NCBI GenBank assembly: GCA_963678675.1
Contig: OY783194.1
Span: 13,220,972 to 13,284,971, forward strand
Direction of reading: 5' to 3'
Length of the DNA stretch: 64,000 nucleotides
Source of the DNA: Xiphydria camelus
Lineage: Eukaryota; Arthropoda; Insecta; Hymenoptera; Xiphydriidae
A program made the translations under genes and the position numbers. Below the pieces are notes generated by a model that was not told the DNA's origin, did not search any database, and was given only the letters and a program-made list of their open reading frames with translations. Positions 10,946-22,296 of the stretch are shown piece by piece. Each line of letters opens with the position of its first letter. Position 1 is the stretch's first letter.

Positions 10946-11716
10946 TTATATATATAATATAGATGGAAACATGTCTATTGCTTTCAAAAATATTACCATC
11001 AAAAAGAGGTTAGAATGTAATTTCTTTTTGGAAACTTAATATTATTTTACTTTCCATAAGGAGCGATGCAATTTTCACGTAAACCATTTTTTTGAAGGAT
11101 TTTTTATTTTCAATGTCGCTGTTATTCTTCGATGAACTCAAAATGTTTATTTTATCAAAATCGAAGCACGCCGACAAGGTAACCCTCCTTGTCAATGTGT
11201 CGATTCTACTAGATTTACCTATATATTTTCTTAACAGTTTATGTGTTCCATTACCTACTGTAGGGATATGAACTTTCGTAATTAATAATTCGAAAGTAAA
11301 GAAACGATAAATATAGTTGAAATAGATTCATAAATGTACAGTTAGAACGCCGTCGACTATGAAAGAGATAGGTACACTGCAGTTGGTCATGCGAGCATTG
11401 AAATATTCTTATTGTACTATCTACATATAATTAGACTTTCTCCTTTACTGGAAATGCAATCTCTTATTTATACCGGAAGTTGGGCTCTTATAATTGAATA
11501 TATATAAGAATATAGCTAAATATTTATTATGCGAGGAAGGAAAATAAAATAGGTTCCCCACGGTTTATTGTTTCTCGATAATAAAAGTGTACGATGACGC
11601 AAATAAAATTGTTGTAAGATGTAAGTTAGTGTTGTAATTATAATCGAGGCGATTTATAGGGCAGCGTATCTATTATTAAGAAGTTGACTATTTATACGCA
11701 TTTTCATCTTTAATAG
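10946..11716. other. No recognised gene
   Basis: AT-rich intergenic or intronic sequence. I looked here for upstream ACE exons (especially the HExxH exon) and found none. The 61-codon minus frame 11010-11195 has no support. Confidence 0.5.
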
Positions 11717-12059
11717 GATTCCACGAGGCTGTTGGAGAGGCAATCGCATTAAGCGTCGCGACGCCCCGGCACCTACAGACTCTTGGCTTGGCAAATAAAT
11801 ATATAGAGGAATCCTCTGCCGATATCAACTACCTTTTTACACTAGCTATGAGAAAAATCGTGATTCTGCCATTCAGTATAGCTATGGACCGATGGCGTTG
11901 GGATGTGTTTCGTGAATCCGTCACTAGAAATGAATATAATTGTCACTGGCATCGACTCAGAGAGATGTATTCCGGAATAAAGCCTCCCATTCTCAGGTCA
12001 GAGGATGACTTTGACCCGGGTTCTAAGTATCACATACCGGCTAATATTCCCTACATACG
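11717..12059 (+). CDS. ACE-like (peptidase M2) internal exon
   Basis: One open 343-bp exon with a consensus acceptor (TAATAG before 11717, phase completing a Gly codon) and donor (GTGAGT from 12060). It encodes a block unmistakable for angiotensin-converting-enzyme/ANCE zinc dipeptidyl-carboxypeptidases. FHEAVGE carries the Glu that serves as third zinc ligand in the family, followed by LSVATPRHL, DINYLF, DRWRWDVF, RSEDDFDPG and KYHIPANIPYIR, which holds the His and Tyr/Arg of the active site. The usual Asp after HEAxG is Glu here. The HExxH exon and C-terminal exons were not found within the window. It is therefore either a gene with very long, transposon-filled introns or an orphan or duplicated exon. 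Similar arthropod enzymes are secreted and cleave C-terminal dipeptides from peptides. Confidence 0.9.
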
Positions 12060-12728
12060 GTGAGTACTATATGTTCTCTATCTTCAATGCAACTATAGAT
12101 TATATAAACACTCGTGATCATGAAACTGAGTTCCCATGTACATACCTAAAAACAATTTACTAAATATACATTATCCACGCTCGTAATATATAACCGCAAT
12201 GTAATTGGAGTGATCGAAACGTACATTAGGGGAAATAATTGCTGATGCCAAAAAAGTGTTTTCTTCAATCAAAACATGATACATTTTCAGGATTAAGCCA
12301 TGGTTTTCTTCATGAAAAGAAAAATATTTGACAGGCTCGCTTAATTGTTTTTTTCGCGTGGAAAAAATTTCTAGTTCCAACAAAGGTATTTTAAATCATA
12401 TATATATATATACATATACATATACATGATATATATATTCTTCGATCAAAAATCTCTATTCTTAAACATTTGTAAAATCATATATATTCTTAATTCAGAA
12501 CATATATTTTCGATACTAGCAATTATTTCTTTCAATGTAGAATAGGTCAATTTGGATGGAAAGGTATTCGTCTCTTCTTTGGTTTTATTACATGGATAAT
12601 AGTGTAAAAACTTGTTCAATTAATGTACGCGTAAGAAATAAAAAAATAGTTTACAAATCAAGTGAACGGTAATATTGAAGTACAAGTATCTATACTTATT
12701 TTCAGAATGGTAACAAAACCTAAAACTA
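12060..12728. other. Intron/intergenic, no gene seen
   Basis: Begins with the ACE exon's donor. Contains an (AT/ATACAT)n tract near 12398-12437. No following ACE exon was recognised before the convergent minus-strand gene. Confidence 0.5.
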
Positions 12729-14223
12729 CTAATCATGTGTTTGAATGATCGTCGATGTGCTAGACCCATAATCTCCAAAGAAGGGTTCACTGTTACCGTG
12801 GTCCTCGACATTACTACCTCCATCTCCCGAATCTCCATATACAGAAACCGGGATAGGTACCTTTACAGGATAGGGCACAGGTTTTTCTACAGTATAAGGA
12901 ACATGTTTTGTAACGTGCACGGGTATTGGTCGTTCCACGGGGACTTTGACAGCATACGGCACCGGGTTCTCAACAGGAACGGGAATATGCTTTTCAACGC
13001 GATAGGGCGCCGATACTGGTACTTTTATAGGAACCGGCACACGTTTTTCTACTGGGACTGGTATAGGTCTAGGTACATGTACCTTTACCGGATATGGGAC
13101 CGGTTTCTCAACGGGAACAGGTACATGCTTTTCAACAGCAACTGGATAGGGTTTATGAACATGAATCGGATACGGTCTATCGACTGAAACTTTCACCGGA
13201 TATGGAACTGGTTTTTCGACAGGGAATGGAGCTAAAACATGAATAGGAATTTTAACAGGATAAGGTATCTGTTTCTCAATAGGATAAGGTACTGGTACTG
13301 GTACTTTGACTTCGTAGTGTATCTTCTTCTCAACTGGATAAGGTTGAGGCACGTAGACTTTATAAGGTACAGGACGGTCATAAGGCACATGGACAGGGTA
13401 TTCTACCTTCTTTTCTACAGGATAAGGTTGAGGAATGTGAACGGGTATTTTGACCAGAACCTTCACAGGATACGGCACCTTTCTCTCGACTGCATAAGGT
13501 TGTGGTACCGAGACCTCTACCGGATAGGGCACTTCTTTTTCCACTGGTACTTGAATTTTCTTTTCCACGGGATAAGGCACCTTGATATTTTTCACAATCG
13601 TAATCTGTTTAATTTTTCCAGCGTTGCCACTTTGACCGCTATCAAACTTGATGTTACCGTCACCGTATGTTTTAATACCCAATCCGTCCTCGAAGCGGTC
13701 TTCCTTGCGACCTCCACGTTCGCTTTTGGCTGAATACACTGGATTATTTTGAAAATCAGTGCTATGATGATTATTCGATTGTTTTTCAGTATCACCTCTG
13801 TAACTCTCAAAGTTACTTAATCCTCTTTTATCTTTTTTGTTCTCGGTAACTGATGATTCTTTTATATCCAAATTTCCATTTATGTCTTTGCCAATCTTGT
13901 TTATTTGCGCCTCCTTCTCGCAAGAAGCTAGGACCAGTAGTCCAAAATATGTTATTAGCTGAAAATGTTAACAACACCCACACTTCTTTTATCGATATTT
14001 ATAGCTCGACACTTTCACGTTGTCAAATATTAGGTGAATATGGAAAATATATCACTTTGATTAACACTTTATATGACGTGCGTGGAATTCTATATAAATT
14101 AAATAGAGTTATTTTGGAAAATTAAATTGTTACGATAAAATGGAACGATTAAAAAATTAACAAAGAAAAGAAATGAAGAAAAAATGATCAACCAGTTCCC
14201 AACGTGCTTACCAAAATACTCAT
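12729..14223 (-). CDS. Secreted PV(E/K)-repeat protein (cuticle/matrix-like)
   Basis: Two coding exons. Exon 1 (14223-14212) reads ATG AGT ATT TTG followed by GTAAGC. After a 253-bp intron ending TTTTCAG, exon 2 runs 13958-12729. The product is about 413 residues. The start MSIL plus LITYFGLLVLASC forms a clean signal peptide split by the intron, a layout common in insect cuticle genes. After a polar, Gly/Ser/Asn-rich lead come about thirteen (V/I)E(K/R/N) units of the type PVEKPVPYPVKV interspersed with PQPYPV, then a Gly/Ser/Asp tail. There is no enzyme domain. Proteins with this repeat are widespread in insects under unrelated automatic names, and a structural extracellular role is inferred only. 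The gene converges on the ACE exon and has a TATA box at about -35 to its probable start site. Confidence 0.88.
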
Positions 14224-14289
14224 AATTCCGGTCTCGCACTAGGTAGATTGTAGAGTTTACTGGACAGTTCCTTCCATAACGCTCTCTAC

Positions 14290-14297
14290 TTTATACC
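14290..14297 (-). promoter_or_regulatory. TATA box of the PV-repeat gene
   Basis: GGTATAAA on the minus strand, 67 bp upstream of the ATG. An initiator-like CCAGTAA lies about 30 bp downstream (about 14260), leaving a 5' leader of about 40 nt, as is usual for cuticle-type genes. Confidence 0.65.
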
Positions 14298-15479
14298 GAA
14301 GGCTACTTTCCCCACTAGTAAGACATCCCACTATATGGGTTGAAAGTGAAATACATATATTTTTAAGAACACGCTGCATACGGGCTTCCTCCTTGTATCT
14401 ACGTGTAAGAGAGCGTGGCAATATCGTGACAATATGGTATTCAGGTGTGCGTGCCTAGATAATCTCTTCAGCAATAAGGAACTATAAATTGACGCTCTAC
14501 TTGAGAGTTCCTAGGTGTAACGATGGTTCAATTTCACTACTAATATGTACGAGTCCATCATCCAGAGCGTAGTTTCAATCTCTCAACAAAATCAAACGCC
14601 GCTATTCGAGATAAACCACTATCATTTACGGGGCGAATCTTTGAATATATTTTCTTGCAAATTATATATGTTTAAAATAATTTAGTATTAAGTTGAATTT
14701 GCTCTCTTAAAGAGAACTTTGAATGATCAATTCATATTTCAAATATTTTTGCAACTTCTCTATTATATAAGCACCTAAAAATCGATTTATTGTATTATAC
14801 AGAGAAGCAAAAGGGAGAAGGGTAGAAGCGATTATTGAAAATGATCAGTATTATTTTTGTTAATAGTAATCCTCGAGGTTATAATAATAGTATTTCTAAT
14901 ATTCTCAATATACCATTATTACGATTTTAATATTATTCTTACGGAACGTATTATACATGATCATTTCTAATTTGAATGATTTCTTTTATGAGAGTTTCAG
15001 ATATATTAATATTAATGATTTTTTAAAGACTTATATTGCGATCCATTCTAAGCTTATGAGCTTTCAAATATCCAATGCTCTAATTTTTTTAATGCATATA
15101 ACCTAAAATAAAAGAGTAATATGAATAAAAATAAGTATATATTTTGTACATCTAGAATTCTACTTTAAAATAACAACATTAAAAAACATCCTCGACATAC
15201 CGTTGCATGTGCTTCCTTTTTGATTATAAGTAACAAATTTTCGCCAAGACCTTTTTCGATTTTCGTAAAAAAAAATCTTAAAAGTTCTTTCAGCCACATG
15301 CCCAAATTTTTAAGTACTTACCTGTTGTGCCTTTTTTTCTATATTTTTTTTTAACTTCATGAGTAAAAAATTTTAATAATATTTCATATTGATTTCATTA
15401 TGTTTCATTAAAGCTTATTATTTTAACCAATCTTCCCGGATTCATACAAATTATTGTCCACGATCAATTTCTTTCGATC
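14298..15479. other. No recognised gene
   Basis: Upstream region of the PV-repeat gene. Strongly AT-rich from 14640; nothing codes. It ends at the TA target of the pogo-like element. Confidence 0.5.
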
Positions 15480-16094
15480 TACCGTCAACGGCCCAGTTTG
15501 TGTACCCCCCCCCCCCCCCCCCCCCAGTTTGTATACCTTTTACTATTATTTTAAATGTAGTAATTTAATTTTTTTTGGAAATTACTGACCGTTGAAAATG
15601 TCGCGATCTATAGTATCTGCGGATTGTAGGTGCAAAAAGTTGTCGCCCTGCAGCAAGGATAAGTATATTTAATAAATCCGTGAAAATCGAAAGATCCGAC
15701 CATCAACAATTTGGCGGTCTCGCGTGGTTACGTTTTAGTGTCGAAGTTAGGGAGACACCATGTCGCAAAAGTCTCTAAGTTGCAAAAAGTAAGTACAAAG
15801 TCTATTAAAAAGTACACGTATGTGTCCATAAACAATCATATGTTTTATTAAAATAATTGATTTTAACAAAAAAAAATGAATAGTATAAAAAAATGTGGGG
15901 TATACATATGGGGATTGCAACATTGGTGTCGGCCCAGTTTGTACTTAACATCTCTGGCTAGACTTTATGTAACCTAAAAATATATATATATATATACCAT
16001 AACCTAAAAATATATACCATCACCATTTAAAGGAACATGTTATTGGCCCGGTAAAAAGGTAATTTCTCGAAGGAAGCCCAAAACGAAGGTAAAA

Positions 16095-16622
16095 ATGCCA
16101 TCAATAATAAGTAGCAAGGAATTCAATGAGATAAAACGTAAGAAAGTAGAAGAGCAGAAACAAAAAGAGGCAGAGCAGGTACATAAGAAAATGGAACGTT
16201 TGCAAAGACAAGAATTGAAGAAACAACCACAGGCAAAGTTAGCAGAAGAACGAAAAATCAAGAAGGAACAACGAGAACGATACCTACTTACATGAAAAAA
16301 AGATTAAACAGGAACAAAAAAAGGCTGAGAGAGAGAGCAGAAAGCACTGGCACTGCAAATGCGAAAAGAAGAAAAACGTTTGAAAAATTTGCAAAGAAAG
16401 TCACCGATGATTGGAAAGACCATAAAAAAGGAATTGTTAACAAATAATGAGTACGAAACAGATTCAGCGGCTGTAAAGGAACCAAAGACGTCGCCAAGTA
16501 CAGACAAAAAGATGAGAGAATTGTTTATGAGTACAAATGATGAGACTGATGTAGAATCCAAAGGAAGCAACAAAAATGTAGAGAAACGTCAGAAAAATGT
16601 AAAACTGACACCAAAGAAGTGA
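16095..16622 (+). pseudogene. Charged coiled-coil tail of a pogo/jerky-like protein
   Basis: Two overlapping-phase frames (16095-16295 and 16359-16622) encode Lys/Glu/Gln-rich helical sequence (for example KRKKVEEQKQKEAEQVHKK) ending KNVKLTPKK. Composition and position match the tail of the jerky-like relic at 31500-31937. No DDE domain remains. A frameshift near 16295 joins the two pieces. Probably the 3' end of the transposase of the 15482-19848 element. Confidence 0.55.
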
Positions 16623-17104
16623 AAACTCGAGGAATAAATAAATATAAATATATATGTAATACATATAAATTCTTATACAAGGCTTTAGAAAAGTCTGGAA
16701 ACGGTCGATTATTCGGTAAAATATACAAGGTATCAAACAAAGTTAAATACAAAAGTTTTAGGGTTTTTAAGCGTCTACTAGACAGTTAAAGTTTTAATTA
16801 TACAGGGTTGGTCATAAAGTCGTGACACACAAAAGTTGCATTTTTTCTAATGGAAATCCCTGTATATTATTGGATATATCAATTCGTCCTTCAATTTTGA
16901 GCAATAATTGTAATTGACATAATGCACTTAAATTCAACCGTTTCCGAGTTATCGAGTTTTGAAAATTTAAAATATGTTATATAAAGTGAGTCAGTTTCCA
17001 TGGAGATCATCTGTCGTACCTAGTTTTGACGACGTCTTGTTGACGACCTATTGTCATTTTCCTAAAAGTTTCGTGGTTTTTTGCTTTAATAATTCCTCAG
17101 TGCA

Positions 17105-18950
17105 ATGCAATTAACCGAAGAAGAGCGAATTTCTATCCTCTTATGATGAGAGGATATGGTGACAGGGTTCGTAGCTATGAGCAAGTGGCGAATTTGTTTA
17201 ATGACACGTTTGTAGATCGACCGCCGATAGCTAAGTCTACTGTTCAAAAAACTGTCCATCGTTTTGAACAGTTTGGTTCGGTAAAAGACCGTCCGCGAAC
17301 AGGGCGCCCAAAAAGCGCGACGAATGAAGAAAAAAGCTTAGAAGTAATGCAATCTTTCATTGAGGATAGGCATGTTTCAATTCCAAAAGCTGCCCAAGAA
17401 CACGAAATCTCCATGTTTTCAGTGCATCGTATTCTTAAAGGATGCAAATTCCACCCATATAAAGTTACTTTAGTTCAAGAATTGAGTGGTGATGACTACG
17501 ACAGGCGATTGGAACTTTGCGAATTGTTGATGTAAAAATGTGATGAAAATGTGCATTTTTCGAGAAAAATTGTTTTCAGCGATGAAGCGACATTTAATTT
17601 AAATGGTACCTTAAACCGTCATAATTGTCGTTATTGGAGTGATTCTAATCCACGCTGGATGATTGATAACACAGGCACACAAAAAAAAAAAGGTCTTGTT
17701 CCCAGAACCAGACCAGTATATCTTTATGTTTTTGGGGTCGCTGAATCCGAATCCGGTGTCCGTTTGTCTCCATCACGTCACATTTTTTTTTAATCTCAAA
17801 AACCATCAATAGATCATGATTTTCAAAAAGTTAATGGACTTAAACCAAATTCGCTATAAAGGGTTTTTTGGGTCGCTGATCACGAATCTGAAATCGGATT
17901 TCAAAAATTCAAGATGGCGGATCCAATATGGCGGTCGATATTTTTGAAAATCGACGGATTCATGCCGAATTTGGTATAAGGAGGTTTTTTGGGTCGCTGA
18001 TCATGAATCTGAAGTCAGATTAAAAAAATTCAAGATGGCGGGTCCAATATGGAGGATAAGATTTTCGAAAATTTTGAATTTTTGTAAATATAACTTCATA
18101 TTCGTCATTAGCGATCGAAAAAAAAACCCTATACCAAATTTGGCATGAATCCGTCGATTTTCGAAAATCTCGTCCGCCATATTGGATCCGCCATTTTGCA
18201 TTTTTGAAATCCTATTTCAGATTCGTGATCAGCGACCCAAAAAAACCCCTATAGCGAATTTGGCTTAAGTCTATTAACTTTTTGAAAATCATGAACTATT
18301 GATGGTTTTTTGAGATTAAAAAAAATGTGACGTGATGGAGACAAACAGACACCGGATTCGGATTCAGCGACTCCAAAAACATAAAGATATACTGGTCTGG
18401 TTCCGGGAACAAGGCCTTTTTTTTTGTGTGCCTGTGTAATCACACCCAAACACCAGAAAAGACTAACGTCTGGTGCGGAATAATTGGTAGACAAGTAATA
18501 GGTCCATATTTCATAGATGGTAATCTAGATGCCAGAAAATATTTGGAATTGTTACAAAATTTGATTGTGCCTGGCATTCATGGAGCCGTCGGTGAAGGTT
18601 ATGCATCGACATGGTTTCAACAAGATGGGGCGCCTCCCCATTTCGGCCGCGAAGTCAGGGCATATTTGGATGAAGTTTTTCCTCTAAGATGGATCGGAAG
18701 GCGAGGCGCAATTGAGTGGCCGGCCAGGTCACCTGATTTAACGCCTCTTGACTACTTCCTCTGGGGTCACCTGAAAACTAGGGTTTACAAAACTAAACCA
18801 CGGGATATTAATGAGCTCAGGCAGCGGATAATCGACGAAATTCAGCTTGTGAATGAAAATCAATTGAACAACGTAATAGACGGTTTTTATACAAGATTGG
18901 CACATTATCAAGCAGTGAATGGTGCACAATTTGAACACCTTATCAAATAA
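17105..18950 (+). pseudogene. DD41D (rosa-like) mariner transposase, broken
   Basis: The N-terminal paired-like HTH region (RSYEQVANLFNDTF, then GRPKS) is followed by a second HTH (IPKAAQEHEISMFSVHRILK). The catalytic domain has FSDEATF (first Asp), WFQQDGAPPHF (second Asp) and ARSPDLTPLDYFLWGHLK (third Asp). Counting from QQD to PLD gives 41 intervening residues, the DD41D spacing of rosa-type Tc1/mariner elements. Lesions: a frameshift just after the start near 17140, an in-frame TAA at 17533, and the MITE at 17670-18436, whose removal together with one TAA restores the local frame. The C-terminus (to 18950) is intact. A decayed copy, not autonomous. Confidence 0.88.
17670..18436. mobile_element. 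TAA-flanked MITE (CACAGGCACAC ends)
   Basis: The 767-bp foldback sits inside the mariner transposase. TAA flanks both sides (17667-17669, 18437-18439) and the TIRs are CACAGGCACACAAAAAAAA. The arms hold repeated ~110-bp modules with GATCCRATATGG and GGGTCGCTGA words. The TWA duplication points to PIF/Harbinger-type mobilisation. Relatives: 34775-35080, 40731-41033, and 58888-59882 by terminus. Confidence 0.88.
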
Positions 18951-20564
18951 AAAAAATGCGTTTTTTATTCAACATAATATTTGTTCGGTTTTTAGGTGCC
19001 ATTTTCAAACTTCTATTTTCAATTTACTTTAAATATTGTTACAAATTAGGTATTGACTATAGAAAATAATTGTTCCTCGTTCAAATAAATGTTTAAATTT
19101 GAATTATTTAGTGGGGTTTATTCAAAGGTCTTTTTCAGTTTTTTACTTTTTATAACATATTTAAAATTTTCAAAACTGGATAACTCGGAAACGGTTGAAT
19201 TTAAGTGCATTATGTCAATTACAATTATTGCTCAAAATTGAAGGACGATTTGATATATCCAATAATATACAGGGGTTTCCATTAGAAAAAATGCAACTTT
19301 TGTGTGTCACGACTTTATGACCAACCCTGTATAATTAAAACTTTAACTGTCTAGTAGACGCTTAAAAACCCTAAAACTTTTGTATTTAACTTTTTTGATA
19401 CCTCGTATATTTTACCGAATAATCGACCGTTTCCAGACTTTTCTAAAGCCCTGTATATGTTGTGAAACAAAGTTTTTTAAATAAATATTTTATGTTGTTT
19501 TAATATTCTATAATAAAAGATAAATAAAGATAAGTAAAGAAACATTTTAGTTCGTTTAAATCGCCTGTCTACAAACTAGGAGTCTACAAATGGGGACAAT
19601 CAGTTTTGTGGGCCTACAAACTCGGCCATATAATCCTTTCCCTTTATTAATTAATATTAATTATTGGAGTCATTATTTATTGAAATAAAGGGTTTCAGGA
19701 TCTAAGAAAACTATAAAGTACCGGCTGGAACGAAAAAAAAAAAATTTAATTAATGAATTGTTATACTATTATTATTTAATTAATGAATTGTATAACATAC
19801 AATATAGGCACAGAGGTCTTAGTCGTACACAAACTGGGACTTTGACGGTATAGGGTACGACAAAATCGATTAAAGTGCGCCTTTTATAGTCCAGTCATTC
19901 TAGATTAAATTTACATGTGCATCTCTAGATTAATCCCCTGTCCATGATTTATGGACCAATCGAAAGGAAAAAATCTCGCGAACAATATTCCGATGAGGTA
20001 ACATAACGTAGGTGATCGCGGAGTTGTTTATTTAACAAAAACGTTGCGAAATTTCGCTCTTACCGACTTTGGCGTATAGTCCAATCAATGGGGAGCTAAA
20101 ATGGGGTCTACCTTGCATTAAATCGGGGAGTTTTGAAATTTGGCATGTTAGTTCAGTTTTACGTCCTGAACAACATATTAAGTTTGCGACATCGTACTGT
20201 CCTGGAAAACGCTGCCATTTTAATAAAATGGCGGCGAAAATTAGTTGTTTGGCATTATCTCATTTTCGGTTGCTTCCATCCAAAAAGTACCTATTACAAA
20301 AATTATAGAGGACTAAATTCTCTACAAGTTTTGTCTGAAACATTTTTCTATTAAACAAATGGTTTCTGAGCTTTATTATATCACAGTGGGGCATATTTCT
20401 TAAAATCGCAAAAACGCGCCCTTTTCACAGGAAAGTGCACTTATTCTTTACGAATTATCTACTAGTAATCAATTATACTCGTTTCAACACCACCATAAGG
20501 TAGAGTGAATGGCGCGTTTTTTTTATTGTGGTTTCCCCAGTAGGCTTACTCCAAAAGTGTCTTT

Positions 20565-21232
20565 TTAAACTATTTTTAATCGTTTGGATGTTCTGGAAGG
20601 ACCAGGTTGATCAATGTCAATTTCCGGGACTGGTTGAGTGTCATCGTCCTCTTCGATATCATCCTCTTCGGCAGCCTCTTCAGTATCTTCCTCTTCCTCA
20701 CCATCACCTGACGGAATTAGTGGTCAATTTTTTTAAGGCAATATAATAGGAGTTCTCGATTCCGTCGCTGTAGCTGTGAGAAAAACGTTGTTCTTGACTA
20801 CTAAAAGGTTATTTGGGTAAGGTATGAAATAAAAAAATCGGCATCATCATAATGCAATACAAATCTAATTATTAATGGAAAAAGAAATGTGGTTTACATA
20901 ATTAATTAGTATTGAAAAATAACAAAATTGGACACTTAAGCAGGTAAGTTTTTACAATGGTTGTGGATGCATTTGCAAAGAGAGATACAATTAATCTTGT
21001 TTTTTTGAAACTGTAGGACATTGTTCTGCAATCAGCATTACATTTGCAAGGCCTGATTAAAGAATTTGGCAAAGGCGGTTTTGTCATTTGCACCGGGCGA
21101 AGCTGCCCATCTCGTTTTTTATAGCCGAATTGGAGAAAGTTCAGAGGCTCACATATTGATTGTGAGGAATTTCTCCACAAATATGTTTGGGCTGCTGGTC
21201 TTAAGCAATGTAAATACAAAGCATCAGAAGTG
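20565..21232 (-). pseudogene. CXC-domain protein, 3' half (copy 1)
   Basis: The minus strand reads from about 21232: TSDALYLHCLRPAAQTYLW, then a linker (LNFLQFGYKKRDGQL), then a CXC-type cluster beginning CKCNADCRTMS. A GTAAG-type donor follows (about 20945), and downstream is an acidic tail (GDGEEEEDTEEAAEED...) ending SKRLKIV with the stop at 20565-20567. This order (LPPTSDA-type block, linker, cysteine cluster, acidic tail) is that of a large arthropod transposon-associated family whose N-terminal half has a PIN/FEN1-like core. That half is missing here. Small lesions interrupt the cysteine block. An inverted copy lies at 23760-24200. Confidence 0.6.
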
Positions 21233-22296
21233 TAAGTAACTTTGGATACCTACATTGACATTGAAACCGATATTACGGGTAATTAACTTGTGACGCAGTT
21301 CATCTGCTGTGTATTTTTCTTTGGAAAATAAATAAGTGCAAACTTCAATGTTCTTAAAATGCATCGGAGTTTTGGAGTTATTTGCAAAAGTCGAGAGAGC
21401 ATCCTGAACGAATACTTCAGATGCAGCATTTACACGTTGCTTCTTTAGTTATAGCTGAACGTTATTCCCATACGCATCGATATAATATTAAAAGTACATT
21501 TTTCAATTTGTATAATAGCAGTGTTTCGTCTCACCTTAAGCGGACGTCTATATCGGTTCTTACCGTTCATTGTTATCGCGATCTAAGTGAAGCGTTAGTT
21601 AAATTTAGAATTAATCCCGCCATCGGTCGCAATGGCGAGACGAGCGGTATGTTTCGGCGAATCTAGGCTGTTCATGATCTTTTTCCCGGAAAGGTTAATT
21701 ACAGGACGTTGCAATTAACAAGTTGCAATGAGCCGCTTTCTGTAATATCCATTCGCGTAGGTACCGCTATACTTTGAATACTACGTCAATTTGTAAAGGG
21801 GACAAATGACGAATTCCAACGGATGGTCGATCAAAATTATCCTGATACCCGGCTTATCCAGGTATAAAGGATCGAATCAACTTTAATATGACGCTATCTT
21901 GTTCTAATGTCATTCCTTGTCCATCGAATTAGGGCACATTGCATCAATACACGCTACCCCCACTGTCGTGCAAGTACTGTTAGATATAAGTTATATAAGA
22001 CGAAACCAATTGCATCCTAGTCAGTGTATTGTCGTGTACGATCACATTGTGTATCTTACATTTCTAGTACATTGAGTGTATATCTTTAACACACGTCGTA
22101 TATCCGTTGCATTCAGTTGCAGTTCTTTGTAAGCCACGGTTAAATCATTCAACTACTGTATTTCCTTCAATCCAATACATCGCCGGTAATATAGTGAGTA
22201 CAGTGTTAACACTTTCGCTGCCGCCGACTCCGATCGGATATATACAATTGTATCCACCTGTAAGAAGGAAAAGAAACTGTATTCAACTGGTGACAA

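Larger units (their letters stand above)
16803..19329 (+). mobile_element. rosa-like DD41D mariner element
   Basis: TA flanks both ends. Terminal CAGGGTTGGTCATAAAGTCG matches its inverse at the other end, and the arms continue inward to about 16981 and 19152 (about 180 bp). It carries one transposase gene, itself split by a MITE. Without the MITE it is about 1.76 kb. Confidence 0.85.
16678..19453. repeat. Palindrome split at its dyad by a mariner
   Basis: Outer arms 16678-16800 and 19332-19453 are near-perfect inverted repeats flanked by TA (16676-16677, 19454-19455). They end CAAGGCTTTAG on the left and CAGGGCTTTAG read inward from the right. Their inner ends are TTTTAATTA and TAATTAAAA, so removing the mariner (16803-19329 plus one TA) leaves a ~245-bp perfect hairpin centred on TA. 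An alternative reading is that these are simply outward extensions of the mariner's own TIRs. Confidence 0.75.
15482..19848 (+). mobile_element. Pogo-like TIR element, outer layer of a nest
   Basis: TIRs are CCGTCAACGGCCCAGTTTGTG on the left and CCGTCAAAGTCCCAGTTTGTG read inward from the right, with TA on both sides (15480-15481, 19849-19850). Without its insert (16678-19453) it would be about 1.6 kb. It keeps a Lys/Glu-rich coding remnant (16095-16622) like the C-terminal tail of pogo/jerky transposases. A run of 21 C (15505-15525) has grown inside the left TIR region. Confidence 0.75.

Noticed and set aside
12735..13733. Plus-strand ORFs (150 and 164 codons) opposite the PV-repeat gene
   Set aside because: Antisense shadows of a repetitive coding sequence; their Tyr/Arg/Asn-rich products mirror the repeat on the other strand.
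16040..16752. Minus-strand hydrophobic ORFs resembling membrane proteins
   Set aside because: Reverse reading of Lys/Glu-rich (AAA/GAA) coding gives Phe/Leu/Ser-rich chance products; the same holds for 31218-31868.
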